From assembly GCA_035263125.1 (NCBI GenBank), contig DATFRP010000100.1, forward strand, positions 1-64,000: a DNA stretch of 64,000 bases. The letters run 5' to 3'. The position numbers and the translations under genes are program-made. Source of the DNA: Gp6-AA40 sp035263125. GTDB lineage: Bacteria; Acidobacteriota; Vicinamibacteria; Vicinamibacterales; UBA2999. The notes below the pieces were generated by a model that saw only the letters and a program-made list of their open reading frames with translations, was not told the origin of the DNA and searched no databases. Shown here one piece after another: positions 17,915 through 26,663 of the stretch (position 1 is its first letter; each line of letters begins with the position of its first letter).

Positions 17915-17946
17915 CAACTGCAGTTGCTACCCTCACATTATGTGAG
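17910..17946. repeat. Two abutting palindromes after the histidine kinase
   Basis: A perfect palindrome of 11-bp half sites (GGTAGCAACTG then its complement, 17910-17931) is directly followed by CTCACAT-T-ATGTGAG (17932-17946). The kinase stop codon is inside the first. There is no T-run, so a protein-binding site controlling the MOSC gene 39 bases on is as likely as a terminator. Confidence 0.7.
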
Positions 17947-17984
17947 TAAGACGCGTCGAGCGATTCCGTCGCTACGATCGAAGC

Positions 17985-18539
17985 ATGATGGTTACGCATC
18001 TCACCCGCACCCAGCTCGAAGCCGGACTCGATTCCATTCGTCAGGCCCCGCGCGATCACGGAACGATCGAGTTGATCGTGCGACGCCCGGCTGTCGGGCA
18101 ACGCGAGGTACTCGACGCCGGCGAGCTCGATGTCGTCGAAGGCCTGATCGGCGACACGTGGAAGAGCCGTCGCAACCCGCACACGCCAGACGGACTGCCG
18201 AATCCCGAGTCGCAGGTGAACATCATGAGCGCGCGTGCAGTAGCGCTCATCGCTCAGGACAAATCGCGCTGGTCGCTGGCGGGCGATCAGCTGTTCGTCG
18301 ATCTGAATCTGGCGCTCGAGAACCTGCCGCCTGGCACGCGACTCGCGCTGGGAACCGCGATCCTCGAAGTCTCCGCCGAGCCTCACACCGGGTGCGGCAA
18401 ATTCGTCGAGCGTTTCGGGGTCGACGCGATGACGTTCGTGAACTCGCCAACGGGTCGTGCCCTGTGCCTACGCGGAATCAACGCCAGGGTCGTGCGCACT
18501 GGCGTCGTCCGCGTAGGCGATAGAGTGCGGAAGGTTTAG
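17985..18539 (+). CDS. MOSC domain protein
   Basis: The 184-residue protein matches the stand-alone MOSC (Mo cofactor sulfurase C-terminal) type: GEVLDAGELDVVEGLIGDTW-like opening, QVNIMSARAVALIAQ and the conserved cysteine in EPHTGCGKF near residue 135 followed by RGINARVV. MOSC proteins bind the molybdenum cofactor or transfer sulfur to it. A role in servicing the two molybdenum hydroxylases in this window (26157-28871 and 58909-61718) is attractive but unproven; those genes are not adjacent. It converges on, and overlaps by four bases, the methyltransferase gene. Confidence 0.85.
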   Translation: MMVTHLTRTQLEAGLDSIRQAPRDHGTIELIVRRPAVGQREVLDAGELDVVEGLIGDTWKSRRNPHTPDGLPNPESQVNIMSARAVALIAQDKSRWSLAGDQLFVDLNLALENLPPGTRLALGTAILEVSAEPHTGCGKFVERFGVDAMTFVNSPTGRALCLRGINARVVRTGVVRVGDRVRKV

Positions 18540-19255
18540 CGCCGCGTTCCGACGAACGTCACGGCCGTGGACTCCCGTCGCCACGGATCGGCCAGGCGCA
18601 CATCGAATCCGCTGCGGTCGATCAGGGCGTACAGCTCCGCGTATGTGAACGCCCGGTGCGATCCGTGTCGGACCTCGGTGCGACCGTTGGCGATGAACGT
18701 GTAGTCGATTTCGAGGCGGCTTCGGACGTGGTCGTACTCATTCACGACCAGCAGGTACATCTCACCGACTCGCCACCAGGGGCGATCCTGCAGGCGAGGG
18801 AGCAGCAGCTCGATCACCATCGGCGTCTCGAGGACGAAGCGTGCCCCCGGCTTGAGCGCCGCGGCAACCGCCTGCAAGAAGGCGGCGTTGCCGGCGTCGT
18901 CCAGGTAGCCGAAGCTGTTTCCGAGGCAGAACGCGCCGTCGAACCGCGCCGGCCATGGCAGGTCGCGCATGTCGCGCTGTTCCCACGTCACGCGATCGGC
19001 ATCGACGCGCGTGCGAGCGTGATCGAGGAATTCGCCCGAGAGATCCACACCGGTGACGCGATACCCTCGGCCGGCCAGCGCGAGCGCGAGTCGCCCGCCA
19101 CCGCACGGGACATCGAGAAGTTCGGCTCCCGCCGGCGCGGCGAGCCGCTCGTCGAGGCGTTCGGCCTCGCGGGCGGTATGGTCTGCTGACATCGCCTCCA
19201 ACCAGAGTTGCACCGGGAGTCCCTCGAAGAAGTGTTCCCACCAGTTTGCGTTCAT
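18536..19255 (-). CDS. Class I SAM-dependent methyltransferase
   Basis: The 239-residue product (start at 19255, with GGAG seven bases upstream; the frame extends nine codons further) has the class I methyltransferase core: motif I ELLDVPCGGGRLALALA near residue 45, the acidic residue in VTGVDLSGEFL, and FDGAFCLGNSFGYLDD as motif II/III. It starts with NANWWEHFFEGLPV, a pattern common among small-molecule methyltransferases of this type. The substrate is unknown. It is in convergent overlap with the MOSC gene and has no clear operon partner. Confidence 0.88.
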   Translation of the reverse strand: MNANWWEHFFEGLPVQLWLEAMSADHTAREAERLDERLAAPAGAELLDVPCGGGRLALALAGRGYRVTGVDLSGEFLDHARTRVDADRVTWEQRDMRDLPWPARFDGAFCLGNSFGYLDDAGNAAFLQAVAAALKPGARFVLETPMVIELLLPRLQDRPWWRVGEMYLLVVNEYDHVRSRLEIDYTFIANGRTEVRHGSHRAFTYAELYALIDRSGFDVRLADPWRRESTAVTFVGTRR

Positions 19256-19476
19256 CACAGATCTCCATCCAAAGGTCCGCATCGTGCGGACACACCGCGG
19301 CTGAATTGGTAGAAGGAAAAACGCGCGAACGGGCTAGCGGGTGGCGGTTGTCAGCGGCAGTTCCGACGAGAATCTACTACGGTTTGGACGCCGATGTCGC
19401 GTATATAGCCATGACCTGGTATGCCTCGCTCGGCTCACGAACACCACAGGCGCGATTCTCGTCTTAGACAGACGTA

Positions 19477-19526
19477 CGTAGGGGCCGGGCCGCCTTCGCC
19501 AGAAGCGTCGGCGCGCCGGCCCTGAC
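19477..19526. repeat. Imperfect REP-like palindrome before the ABC exporter
   Basis: GTAGGGGCCGGGC on the left pairs imperfectly with GCGCCGGCCCTGAC on the right. It resembles the GCCGGGCCTG palindrome at 15028-15128. It occupies the leader of the ABC ATPase gene, ending only a few bases before its start codon, so it could hide the ribosome-binding region. The remaining gap 19256-19476 shows no gene or clear signal. Confidence 0.5.
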
Positions 19527-19530
19527 CAGA

Positions 19531-20283
19531 GTGCTGACCATTTCCTCGCTTCACAAATCGTTTGGGTCGACGACAGCCGTCGACGGCGTGTCGTTCACCG
19601 TGGAACGCGGACAGTTGCTCGGCCTGCTCGGTCCGAACGGCGCCGGCAAGACGACAACAGTGTCGATGATCTCCGGCCTGGTGGCACCTGATCGCGGTGA
19701 GATCACGATCGACGGTGTGCGACTCTCGGGCGACATCGATCCCGTGAAACGTCGAATCGGCCTCGTGCCTCAGGACCTCGCGTTGTACGACGAGCTGACT
19801 GCGAACGCGAACCTGCGTCTCTTCGGATCGCTCTACCGCCTGTCATCTCGCGCGCTCGACGCCGCCATCACATCATCGCTGACGCTCGTCGGTCTGCTCG
19901 ATCGCGCCTCGGACAAGGTGAAGACGTACAGCGGCGGCATGAAGCGACGACTGAACCTCGCGGCCGGGCTGCTGCACGATCCGGACATCCTCCTGCTCGA
20001 CGAGCCGACAGTGGGTGTCGATCCTCAGAGCCGCAACGCGATCTTCGACAACCTCGAACATCTCAAGTCGCGCGGCAAGGCGCTCCTCTACACGACCCAC
20101 TACATGGAGGAAGCCGAGCGTCTCGCCGATCGCATCGTCGTCATGGATCACGGACGGGTGCTGGCGGATGACACGCTGGCCGGGCTGCGTGCACGCGGCA
20201 GTGCCAACAGCGGCGGGAACGGCGGCGCAACCTCGCTCGAGACGCTCTTCCTCGAGCTCACGGGAAGGACCCTGCGAGACTGA
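19531..20283 (+). CDS. ABC transporter ATP-binding protein
   Basis: The 250-residue protein (GTG start) has Walker A GPNGAGKTT near residue 37, the Q-loop LVPQDLALYDEL, the signature YSGGMKRRLNLA, Walker B ILLLDEPTVGVD and the H-loop TTHYMEEAERL. This is the CcmA/DrrA-like group that powers ABC-2 type exporters of drugs, lipids or polysaccharides. The stop overlaps the permease start (TGATG at 20281-20285), so the two are one transport unit. Confidence 0.95.
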   Translation: MLTISSLHKSFGSTTAVDGVSFTVERGQLLGLLGPNGAGKTTTVSMISGLVAPDRGEITIDGVRLSGDIDPVKRRIGLVPQDLALYDELTANANLRLFGSLYRLSSRALDAAITSSLTLVGLLDRASDKVKTYSGGMKRRLNLAAGLLHDPDILLLDEPTVGVDPQSRNAIFDNLEHLKSRGKALLYTTHYMEEAERLADRIVVMDHGRVLADDTLAGLRARGSANSGGNGGATSLETLFLELTGRTLRD

Positions 20284-21563
20284 TGGCTGCTTTCATTGCG
20301 CTCGTGCGTAAGGACCTCCAGCTGTTCTTCGGCGATCGCCGCGCCGTGATCCTGAGCTTCGCGATTCCGATTGCGATCGCGTCGTTCTTTGGATCGATCT
20401 TTAGAGGCCAGAGCAACGACAGCGAGCCGGCGAAGATTTCTGTTGCCGTCATCGACGAGGACTCGAGCGCCATCTCGAAGGACATCGTGGCCGGTCTCCA
20501 ACGCGACAAAGCGCTCGCTGTCACAACGGCATCGATCGAGGACGCGCGTCAATCGGTGCGAGCCGGCAAGACCGCGGTCGCCGTCGTGATTCCGACCGGC
20601 TTCGGCGACGCCGCGGGGCGCGCCTTCTTTCAGCGCGTCGCGAAACCGAACGTCGATGTGCTCTTCGACCCCTCGAGGGGTGCAGAGATGTCGATGGTGC
20701 GCGGCATGCTCACAGGGCACGTGATGGAAGCCGTCGGCAAGGAGATGTTTGGCGGAACGCAAGGGCGATCGCTGGTCGACGAGACGTTGAGCGAGCTGGA
20801 CTCGTCGGGGATGCCGCAGGCACAACGCGAGCTGCTGCGGAATCTGCTGCACTCGGTGCAGGCGCTCAACAAAGAAACCGGCGGCGTGCCAGCCGACCAG
20901 GCGGTGATGACCGTGCCCTATACCGTGAAAGAGTCGGCCGTCACCGCACGCGAGAACGTGGCCTACAACGGATACGCCCACTCGTTTGCCGGCATGGGAG
21001 TGCAGTTCCTGCTGTTCACCGCGATCGAGCTTGGGATGGGCATTCTGTTCGAACGCGAGCGCGGCCTCTGGAAGCGCTTTCGAAGCGCGCCGTTGTCGCG
21101 CCTGACGCTGCTCGGGGCCAGAACCGCGAGCGGGACGATCCTGACGCTGCTGATGCTCGTCGTCTCGTTTGCGTTTGCGATGGTTGTGTTCCGCGTCCGG
21201 ATCGACGGCAGCCTGCCTGGGTTCGCGCTGGTGGCGGTGTCGTGCTCGATCATGGCTGCCACGTTCGGACTGCTCGTCGCCGCGCTGGGAAAGACCACGG
21301 CTGCCACCAGGCGCGTCGCCACGTTCGCCGTCCTCATCATGGTGATGCTCGGCGGCGCGTGGGTGCCGTCGTTCATCTTCCCCGCGTGGCTGCAGACGAT
21401 CACGCTCGTCATCCCAGCACGGTGGGCAGTCGATGGTCTCGACGCGATGACGTGGCGCGGTCTTCCATTTCAGTCCGCCGTGATGCCGACGATCGTGATG
21501 CTCGGTTTCGCGCTGTTGTTCGGGGCGCTGACGCTATCGCGATTCCGGTGGGAGGAGAGTTAG
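20283..21563 (+). CDS. ABC-2 type transporter permease
   Basis: The 426-residue protein has an N-terminal transmembrane helix (about 18-38), a large extracytoplasmic domain of about 200 residues (KISVAVIDEDSS onward), and five or so C-terminal helices from about residue 235 (MGVQFLLFTAIELGMGILF, LTLLMLVVSFAFAMVVF, VLIMVMLGGAWVPSF). This is the ABC2_membrane_3 architecture seen in YhgE/YbhS-like exporters. It is coupled to the ATPase gene upstream. No membrane-fusion protein lies in the operon, unlike the second ABC system at 50457-53540. Confidence 0.92.
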   Translation: MAAFIALVRKDLQLFFGDRRAVILSFAIPIAIASFFGSIFRGQSNDSEPAKISVAVIDEDSSAISKDIVAGLQRDKALAVTTASIEDARQSVRAGKTAVAVVIPTGFGDAAGRAFFQRVAKPNVDVLFDPSRGAEMSMVRGMLTGHVMEAVGKEMFGGTQGRSLVDETLSELDSSGMPQAQRELLRNLLHSVQALNKETGGVPADQAVMTVPYTVKESAVTARENVAYNGYAHSFAGMGVQFLLFTAIELGMGILFERERGLWKRFRSAPLSRLTLLGARTASGTILTLLMLVVSFAFAMVVFRVRIDGSLPGFALVAVSCSIMAATFGLLVAALGKTTAATRRVATFAVLIMVMLGGAWVPSFIFPAWLQTITLVIPARWAVDGLDAMTWRGLPFQSAVMPTIVMLGFALLFGALTLSRFRWEES

Positions 21564-21564
21564 G

Positions 21565-21782
21565 CCACGGAGCGCACGAGGGATTGGCCACGGAGAGCAC
21601 TGAGATCACGGAGAGTCTTTGGCCACGGAGAGCACTGAGATCGCGGAGAGTCTTCGGCCACGGAGATCACGAAGATCACGAAGGAAGACACACAGAGATC
21701 CTCCGTGTTCTCCGTGATCTCCGTGGCCAACGACTCTCCGTGATCTCCGTGGCCAACGACTCTCCGTGATCTCCGTGGCCTG
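21565..21782. repeat. Inverted array of CCACGGAG / CTCCGTGG units
   Basis: The left part has three repeats beginning GGCCACGGAG with AGCACTGAGATC and CGGAGAGTCTT. The right part has three repeats ending in ATCTCCGTGGCC, with AACGACTCTCCGTG between them, that is, the same units inverted. The junction is around 21690 (ACACAGAGATCCTCCGTG). The array follows the ABC permease stop immediately. It has no reading frame of its own and could form a long cruciform or a transcript-end hairpin. The rest of the gap (21783-21922) shows no gene. Confidence 0.85.
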
Positions 21783-21922
21783 GCTTTCTGAAGAGTTCCT
21801 GAATTCTTCGTCAGAATCGCTTGTGCACCTCTCGTGCCTCCTCAGGCGATCGGGGCCTGAACAAGGATTCACGAATTCTTCAGTCGCATCCCAGCTGCCA
21901 GCCGCGATATTTTCTCCGGACG

Positions 21923-24346
21923 ATGAATGTGGCGATGAAGGCAGTGAGAGCAGTCAGTGTGGTCGTGTGTGCCGCGATGTTCCTGATCGCACGGCCGGTG
22001 TGGGCACAGGCCCAGGGATCGCTGGTCGGCACCGTTGTCGACTCTTTGGGTGCCCGGGTGTCGGGGGCCGGCGTCGCGCTGTCGGGCCCTGGCGTGAAAA
22101 CGGTCAACGTCCAAACCGAGAGTGATGGCAGCTTCTCGTTCACGTCGCTGGTCCCCGGCCGATATCAAGTCACGGCAACTGCGCAGGGTTTCAGCCCGCG
22201 CACGAGTGATCCGGTGTACGTGGGAGCGGGTGCTCGCGCCATTGTCGTGGTGGCTCTCGAAGTCGGACCGCTTCAGCAGGAGATTGTCGTGACCGCGGAG
22301 CCCGGTGGCGTGCTGCAGGCGAGGACTGGCGCTCCTGTGACCGTTATCGACAACAGCACGCTCGACGCGCTCAACAAGCCCGATCTGCTCGAGGCCTTGC
22401 GGCTCGTCCCCGGTTCGCAGATCGTCCAGGTGGGTCAGCGCGGCGGCCTGACCTCGATGTTCCTGCGCGGTGGCAATTCGAATTTCACCAAGGTGCTGAT
22501 CGACGGCGTGCCGGCCAACGACATCGGCGGCGCCTTCGACTTCTCACAGCTCGATACGGCGGGTGTCGATCGGATCGAGGTTCTGCGTCAGACCAACAGC
22601 GTCGTCTATGGGAGCGATGCGCTCACTGGCGTCGTGAACATCACGACGCGACGCGGGAGCACACGGACGCCCGAGCTCGAATACGCAATCGATGGCGGCA
22701 ACCTGAACACGGTTCGCAACTCGCTCGGATTCGGCGGCGCGATTCGACGCATTGACTACTTCTCCCAATACTCCTACTTCACGACTGACAACAGCACGCC
22801 CAACAGCGGGTACCATCGCGGCACGTACGCCGGGCGTTTTGGCGTCGTCGTCGGCGGTGGAACACACCTCACCGGAACGCTGCGCCGCGTGGATGGCACT
22901 TTTGGTAATGCGAACGCCTTCGACTCGTACCTCGTACCGGACGATTCAACGCAGGATGCCGACCTGACGTACGGCTCGATTACCGCGGATTCGCAGCACT
23001 CGAATCGGTGGCAGAGCAGTATCCGGTTCGGCTCGATCGATCAGCGATCGCTCTACGTGAACCCGACGCCGAGTGGTGAGCCGTACGATCCATTTGGGTT
23101 TGGTGCCAACTATCTGGGAAACACTGTGACGCTGATGGGCGCCAATGGTGAAACCGTCACCGGCCGAGCGATTCTCGATTACGGGTTTTCACCGTTCCCG
23201 CAATCATCCGACAGCAGAGTGACGCGGCGGACGCTATCAGGGCAGACCACGTTTCAAGTGGCATCGTCACTGGCCATTTCCGGCGGGGCGCGCTATGAGC
23301 GCGAGCAGGGGTTCGATGATCCGGATGGCGACCCGGTCGTGACGCGCAACAACGGCGGCGCGTTCGTCGAGGCGCGGGTGAACGGCGGAGGCCGCGCGTA
23401 TGTGAGCGGCGGCGTCGGCGTGGAGCACAACGAGGTGTTCGGCACCGAGGCGACGCCGCGCGTTTCTGTGGCTGTTTATCTGCGCAATCCGCGACCGGCC
23501 GGGGTCGGTGAAACGAAGCTCACCGTGAATGCCGGCAAGGGCATCAAGGCGCCCAACGTGTTTCAGGAGCAGAACGCACTCTATGCGCTGGTGCAAGACA
23601 CACCGGCGGCAGCGCGCGTGTCGCCAGTTGGTCCGGAGCGAAGCCGAGGGTTCGACGTCGGCGTCGAGCAGGGACTCGCTGGCGGCCGGGTTCGTGCCCG
23701 TGTGTCGTACTTCAACAACGAATTCGATGATCTGCTCGAATACCTCGGACGGACCGCCCTGGTGCTCGCCGGCGTGCCGCCCGACGTTGCGGCGGGCGCT
23801 ACGTTCGCGTACATCAACTCGCAATCGTATCGCGCGCAGGGCGCGGAGATCTCCGCTGATGCCGCAGTTGGAACCATGCTGCGCTTCGGCGCCTCCTACA
23901 CTTACCTCGATGCTGAGGTCACGCAAGCGTTCAGCGCCAGCGCAGCGTTCAATCCGGCCTTTCCCAACGTGCCGATCGGCGCGTTCTCGCCGCTCGTGGG
24001 CGCGCGGCCGTTCCGTCGCCCAGCCAATTCGGGCACGCTGCTCGTGACCTACGTCAAGGGGCCTGGGCAGGTGACGCTCGCGGGGTATTTCTCCGGCAAG
24101 CGCGACGACAGCACTTTCCTCAGCGACCAGGACTTCGGCAACTCGCTGCTGCTGCCCAACAAGGATCTCGATCCCGCGTATCAGAAGATCGATCTGAGCG
24201 CCGCCTATCGCGTGCATCCGCGCCTGAACGTTTACACCAGCATCGAAAACCTGTTCGATCAGAAGTTCGACGCCGCGTTCGGGTTCCCCTCGCTGCCGTT
24301 CACGATCCGGGCTGGTGTGCGGGTGGATGTCGGTGGAGACAGATAG
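21923..24346 (+). CDS. TonB-dependent receptor, BtuB-like
   Basis: The 807-residue protein (ATG at 21923; the open frame runs on upstream without a signal peptide) has an export signal (AVSVVVCAAMFLIARPVWAQA), a carboxypeptidase-regulatory-like domain (GSLVGTVVDSLGARVSGAGV), a plug domain (LRLVPGSQIVQVGQRGG, LIDGVPANDIGG, DRIEVLRQTNSVVYGSDAL) and a beta-barrel. The plug resembles BtuB and other vitamin or siderophore receptors more than the large acidobacterial type. It stands alone, without TonB, periplasmic-binding or ABC import genes nearby, so the ligand is unknown. The chain ends RVDVGGDR rather than in the usual terminal aromatic residue, perhaps because a repeat element begins at the stop codon. 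Confidence 0.9.
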   Translation: MNVAMKAVRAVSVVVCAAMFLIARPVWAQAQGSLVGTVVDSLGARVSGAGVALSGPGVKTVNVQTESDGSFSFTSLVPGRYQVTATAQGFSPRTSDPVYVGAGARAIVVVALEVGPLQQEIVVTAEPGGVLQARTGAPVTVIDNSTLDALNKPDLLEALRLVPGSQIVQVGQRGGLTSMFLRGGNSNFTKVLIDGVPANDIGGAFDFSQLDTAGVDRIEVLRQTNSVVYGSDALTGVVNITTRRGSTRTPELEYAIDGGNLNTVRNSLGFGGAIRRIDYFSQYSYFTTDNSTPNSGYHRGTYAGRFGVVVGGGTHLTGTLRRVDGTFGNANAFDSYLVPDDSTQDADLTYGSITADSQHSNRWQSSIRFGSIDQRSLYVNPTPSGEPYDPFGFGANYLGNTVTLMGANGETVTGRAILDYGFSPFPQSSDSRVTRRTLSGQTTFQVASSLAISGGARYEREQGFDDPDGDPVVTRNNGGAFVEARVNGGGRAYVSGGVGVEHNEVFGTEATPRVSVAVYLRNPRPAGVGETKLTVNAGKGIKAPNVFQEQNALYALVQDTPAAARVSPVGPERSRGFDVGVEQGLAGGRVRARVSYFNNEFDDLLEYLGRTALVLAGVPPDVAAGATFAYINSQSYRAQGAEISADAAVGTMLRFGASYTYLDAEVTQAFSASAAFNPAFPNVPIGAFSPLVGARPFRRPANSGTLLVTYVKGPGQVTLAGYFSGKRDDSTFLSDQDFGNSLLLPNKDLDPAYQKIDLSAAYRVHPRLNVYTSIENLFDQKFDAAFGFPSLPFTIRAGVRVDVGGDR

Positions 24347-24432
24347 GAATCAGGAATCGGGAATCAGGAATCAGGGCTGGGCCAGGTTCAAGGCAACAGG
24401 GGCGAGGTCTCAGGCCTGCATCCTGATTCCTG
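24345..24432. repeat. CAGGAAT-family inverted repeat (copy 1)
   Basis: AGGAATCAGGAATCGGG and GAATCAGGAATCAGG on the left are matched by ATCCTGATTCCTG on the right, around a core CTGGGCCAGG. The receptor stop codon is at its left end and the small gene at 24446 starts just after it. Confidence 0.85.
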
Positions 24433-24445
24433 TACTATTCTTCGA

Positions 24446-24859
24446 ATGTCTAGTGCTTACGAAAGCGCCACCCTCATCATCCGTCTCTACGAACTGCGTC
24501 GCGAACCAACGATGCGCGAGGCGCGCGCGTGGTTTGCGCGAGAGTTTCATCCGGCCAGCGTCGACGACATCTTCCAGATCCTCTCGAGCCCGCACAGCGG
24601 CCATTTCCGTATGGTCACGAGCTATTGGGACATGGCCTCGTCCTTCGTCCTCAACGGCGCGATCGACGAGAAGATGTTCAACGACGCCAACGGTGAGCAC
24701 ATCTTCATCTTCGCGAAGATCGAGCAGTTCGTCGCCGAGTATCGTGTGAAGTCGGGCAATCCGAACTATTTGAAAAGTCTCGAGACGGTCGTACTGCAGA
24801 AGCCCGGCGCCAGAGAACAAATGGCCTCTATCCGCGAGCGGTTTGGACCCCGGCGATAA
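24446..24859 (+). CDS. Conserved-looking protein of unknown function
   Basis: The 137-residue product is not recognised. It has no signal peptide or membrane segment, is rich in charged and aromatic residues, and looks mostly helical (YESATLIIRLYELRREPT, EARAWFAREFHPAS, KIEQFVAEYRVKS). Its base composition and codon use match the neighbouring genes, and the frame fills the space exactly between two CAGGAAT repeat elements, which supports it being a real gene. Its stop codon forms the left end of the long hairpin at 24857-24995. A cytosolic globular protein is all that can be said. Confidence 0.7.
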   Translation: MSSAYESATLIIRLYELRREPTMREARAWFAREFHPASVDDIFQILSSPHSGHFRMVTSYWDMASSFVLNGAIDEKMFNDANGEHIFIFAKIEQFVAEYRVKSGNPNYLKSLETVVLQKPGAREQMASIRERFGPRR

Positions 24860-24995
24860 AAGCAGGAATCAGGACGCAGGAATCAGGAATCAGGCCTGGG
24901 CCAGGGTAAAGGAATCAGGCCTGAGGTCTCGGGCCTTGCGGCTTCACCCTGGCCCAGGGCTGCATCCTGATTCCTGCGTCCTGATTCCTGCTTTA
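24857..24995. terminator. Long CAGGAAT-family hairpin between convergent stop codons (copy 2)
   Basis: The left arm begins with the TAA of the small upstream gene and reads TAAAAGCAGGAATCAGGACG; the right arm, inverted, ends with the TAA of the transglycosylase gene. About 30 bases pair with a single bulge, and a second pair of blocks (CCTGGGCCAGGG and CCCTGGCCCAGGG) pairs inside. The exact fit between two convergent stops suggests a bidirectional transcription end. Confidence 0.75.
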
Positions 24996-26072
24996 TTGGA
25001 ACCTATCAGCAATGAGCGCGACCGTCAGCGCATAGTAATGCGCGCAGTTGTAACCGAGGATCGCGTCGTAGTTGGGATAGACGAGGAACTTGCGCGTGCC
25101 CACGTCGACGAGCGCGGCGCTGCGCTCGCTCTTGGGAAGCGCGCGGCCGTTGAGGCTGCGCACGCCCAATCGCTGCCAGTCGGAGAGCGGCCGCCGGATG
25201 GTCATGTTGCGGATCGCGTAGCACCCTTCGGTGCGCTTGGGGATGGCTGCGATCCGTGAGCGGACCGCCGCGGTGACCTTCACTTCGCGACCCCAGGTTT
25301 GGTCCCTGGTCCAGCCGAATCCTTTGAGGTAGTTCGCAATCGACGCGAGCGCGTCGGGGATCGATCCCCAGATGTCGCGGCGATCGTCGCCGTCGAAGTC
25401 GACGGCGTACTTCAAGTAGCTGGATGGCATGAACTGCGTCTGGCCCATCGCGCCCGCCCACGAGCTGGTCATCGTCTTGGCGTCGATGTTGCCGCGTTGG
25501 ACCATCGTGAGCGCGTCGAACAGCTCGCCGCGGAAGTAGCTGGCGCGCCGCGGTTCCCACGCGAGCGTCGCCAGTGCCTGAAACACCGGCACGCGTCCCG
25601 TGATGCGGCCGTATCGCGTCTCCATCGCCCAGATCGCCAGCAGGAAACGCCCCTGCACGTTGTACGTCTTCTCGATCCGACGGAGCAGCGAGCGATTCTC
25701 GACGAGCAGCTCCTTGCCGCGTTTCACGAGCGCTGGAGTCAATCGCGCCGACAAGTACCGATCGAACCCAGGGTTCAACTCCGCCTGCGAGCGATCGCTT
25801 TGGATGACGTGCTCGAGCGGTGTGAGGCCATGCAGCGTTTCCGAGACGAGGCCCTCGCTGTAGCCGCGCGTCTGCGCTTCTTTGATGAGCGCCGTCAACC
25901 AGTCGGTGAAGTTCTGCGAAGCATCGACCTGGACCTCCGGCAATCCGGGGGCAGGCAGAGGCGTCTCCTGTTGAGGCGCCTGCGCCGTGACCGCGACCCC
26001 GCCCATGACGAGCGCGACAATCAGGGCTTTCCAGTGCATCCGACTAAAACCGACTGAATCCATGATGGCCAT
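24993..26072 (-). CDS. MltB-like lytic murein transglycosylase
   Basis: The protein matches the SLT_2/MltB family: FTDWLTALIKEAQTRGYSEG, DRSQAELNPGFDRYLS, the catalytic glutamate in LAIWAMETRYGR, GAMGQTQFMPSSYL and DIWGSIPDALASIANYL. Such enzymes cleave peptidoglycan with formation of 1,6-anhydromuramic acid. The C-terminal peptidoglycan-binding-like segment (LSDWQRLGVRSLNGRALP) is present. Of the possible starts, 26072 gives 359 residues; an ATG at 26039 would put a hydrophobic signal (ALIVALVMGGVAVTAQ) nearer the N-terminus and is equally likely, with no good ribosome-binding site at either. No lipobox cysteine is seen, so it is probably soluble and periplasmic. Confidence 0.9.
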   Translation of the reverse strand: MAIMDSVGFSRMHWKALIVALVMGGVAVTAQAPQQETPLPAPGLPEVQVDASQNFTDWLTALIKEAQTRGYSEGLVSETLHGLTPLEHVIQSDRSQAELNPGFDRYLSARLTPALVKRGKELLVENRSLLRRIEKTYNVQGRFLLAIWAMETRYGRITGRVPVFQALATLAWEPRRASYFRGELFDALTMVQRGNIDAKTMTSSWAGAMGQTQFMPSSYLKYAVDFDGDDRRDIWGSIPDALASIANYLKGFGWTRDQTWGREVKVTAAVRSRIAAIPKRTEGCYAIRNMTIRRPLSDWQRLGVRSLNGRALPKSERSAALVDVGTRKFLVYPNYDAILGYNCAHYYALTVALIADRFQ

Positions 26073-26156
26073 GCTTGCTTTTGAGCCGGCAGTGCCTGTC
26101 TAATACTGCCACCAGTTGCTTCAGGCGATCTCCCTTTCTTCGAGAGAGTTGCGCTT

Positions 26157-26654
26157 ATGCCTTTCACATTGAACGTCAACGGGAAGACGACTACGGTCGA
26201 TGTCCCGGCCGACATGCCCCTGCTCTGGGTCCTCAGGGACGTCATGAACCTGAAGGGCACCAAGTTCGGCTGCGGTATCGGCCAATGCGGCGCGTGCACC
26301 GTGCACGTGCGCGGACGCGCTCAGCGCGCCTGTCAAACTCCAGTATCGGCCGCGGCAGGTGCGGCCATCACAACAATCGAGGGGCTCTCGCCCGAGGGGC
26401 TGCATCCGCTGCAGCAGGCGTGGCAGGAGCTCGACGTGCCGCAGTGCGGCTACTGTCAGGCCGGCCAGATCATGACGGCGGCGGCGCTGCTGGCGTCCAC
26501 GCCGAAGCCGAATGACACGCAGATCACCAGTGCGATGACCGGCAATCTGTGCCGGTGTGGCACCTATACACGGATTCGCGCGGCGATTCACCGCGCAGCC
26601 GAGATGGGCACGTCCCGTTCGACGTCGACGGCGCAGGGCGCCGGCGCGGAGTAA
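26157..26654 (+). CDS. Isoquinoline 1-oxidoreductase-like [2Fe-2S] subunit
   Basis: The 165-residue protein has the two [2Fe-2S] centres of xanthine-dehydrogenase-family small subunits: a plant-ferredoxin-type cluster (CGIGQCGACTV ... RAC, residues about 41-62) and an alpha-helical cluster (CGYCQAGQ near 98 and CRCGT near 136). It transfers electrons from the molybdenum centre of the partner encoded nine bases downstream. It has no signal peptide and is presumably co-exported with the Tat-tagged large subunit. The pair is of the IorAB type; members include isoquinoline oxidoreductase and membrane-associated aldehyde dehydrogenases. Confidence 0.93.
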   Translation: MPFTLNVNGKTTTVDVPADMPLLWVLRDVMNLKGTKFGCGIGQCGACTVHVRGRAQRACQTPVSAAAGAAITTIEGLSPEGLHPLQQAWQELDVPQCGYCQAGQIMTAAALLASTPKPNDTQITSAMTGNLCRCGTYTRIRAAIHRAAEMGTSRSTSTAQGAGAE

Positions 26655-26663
26655 GGAGGAGCC

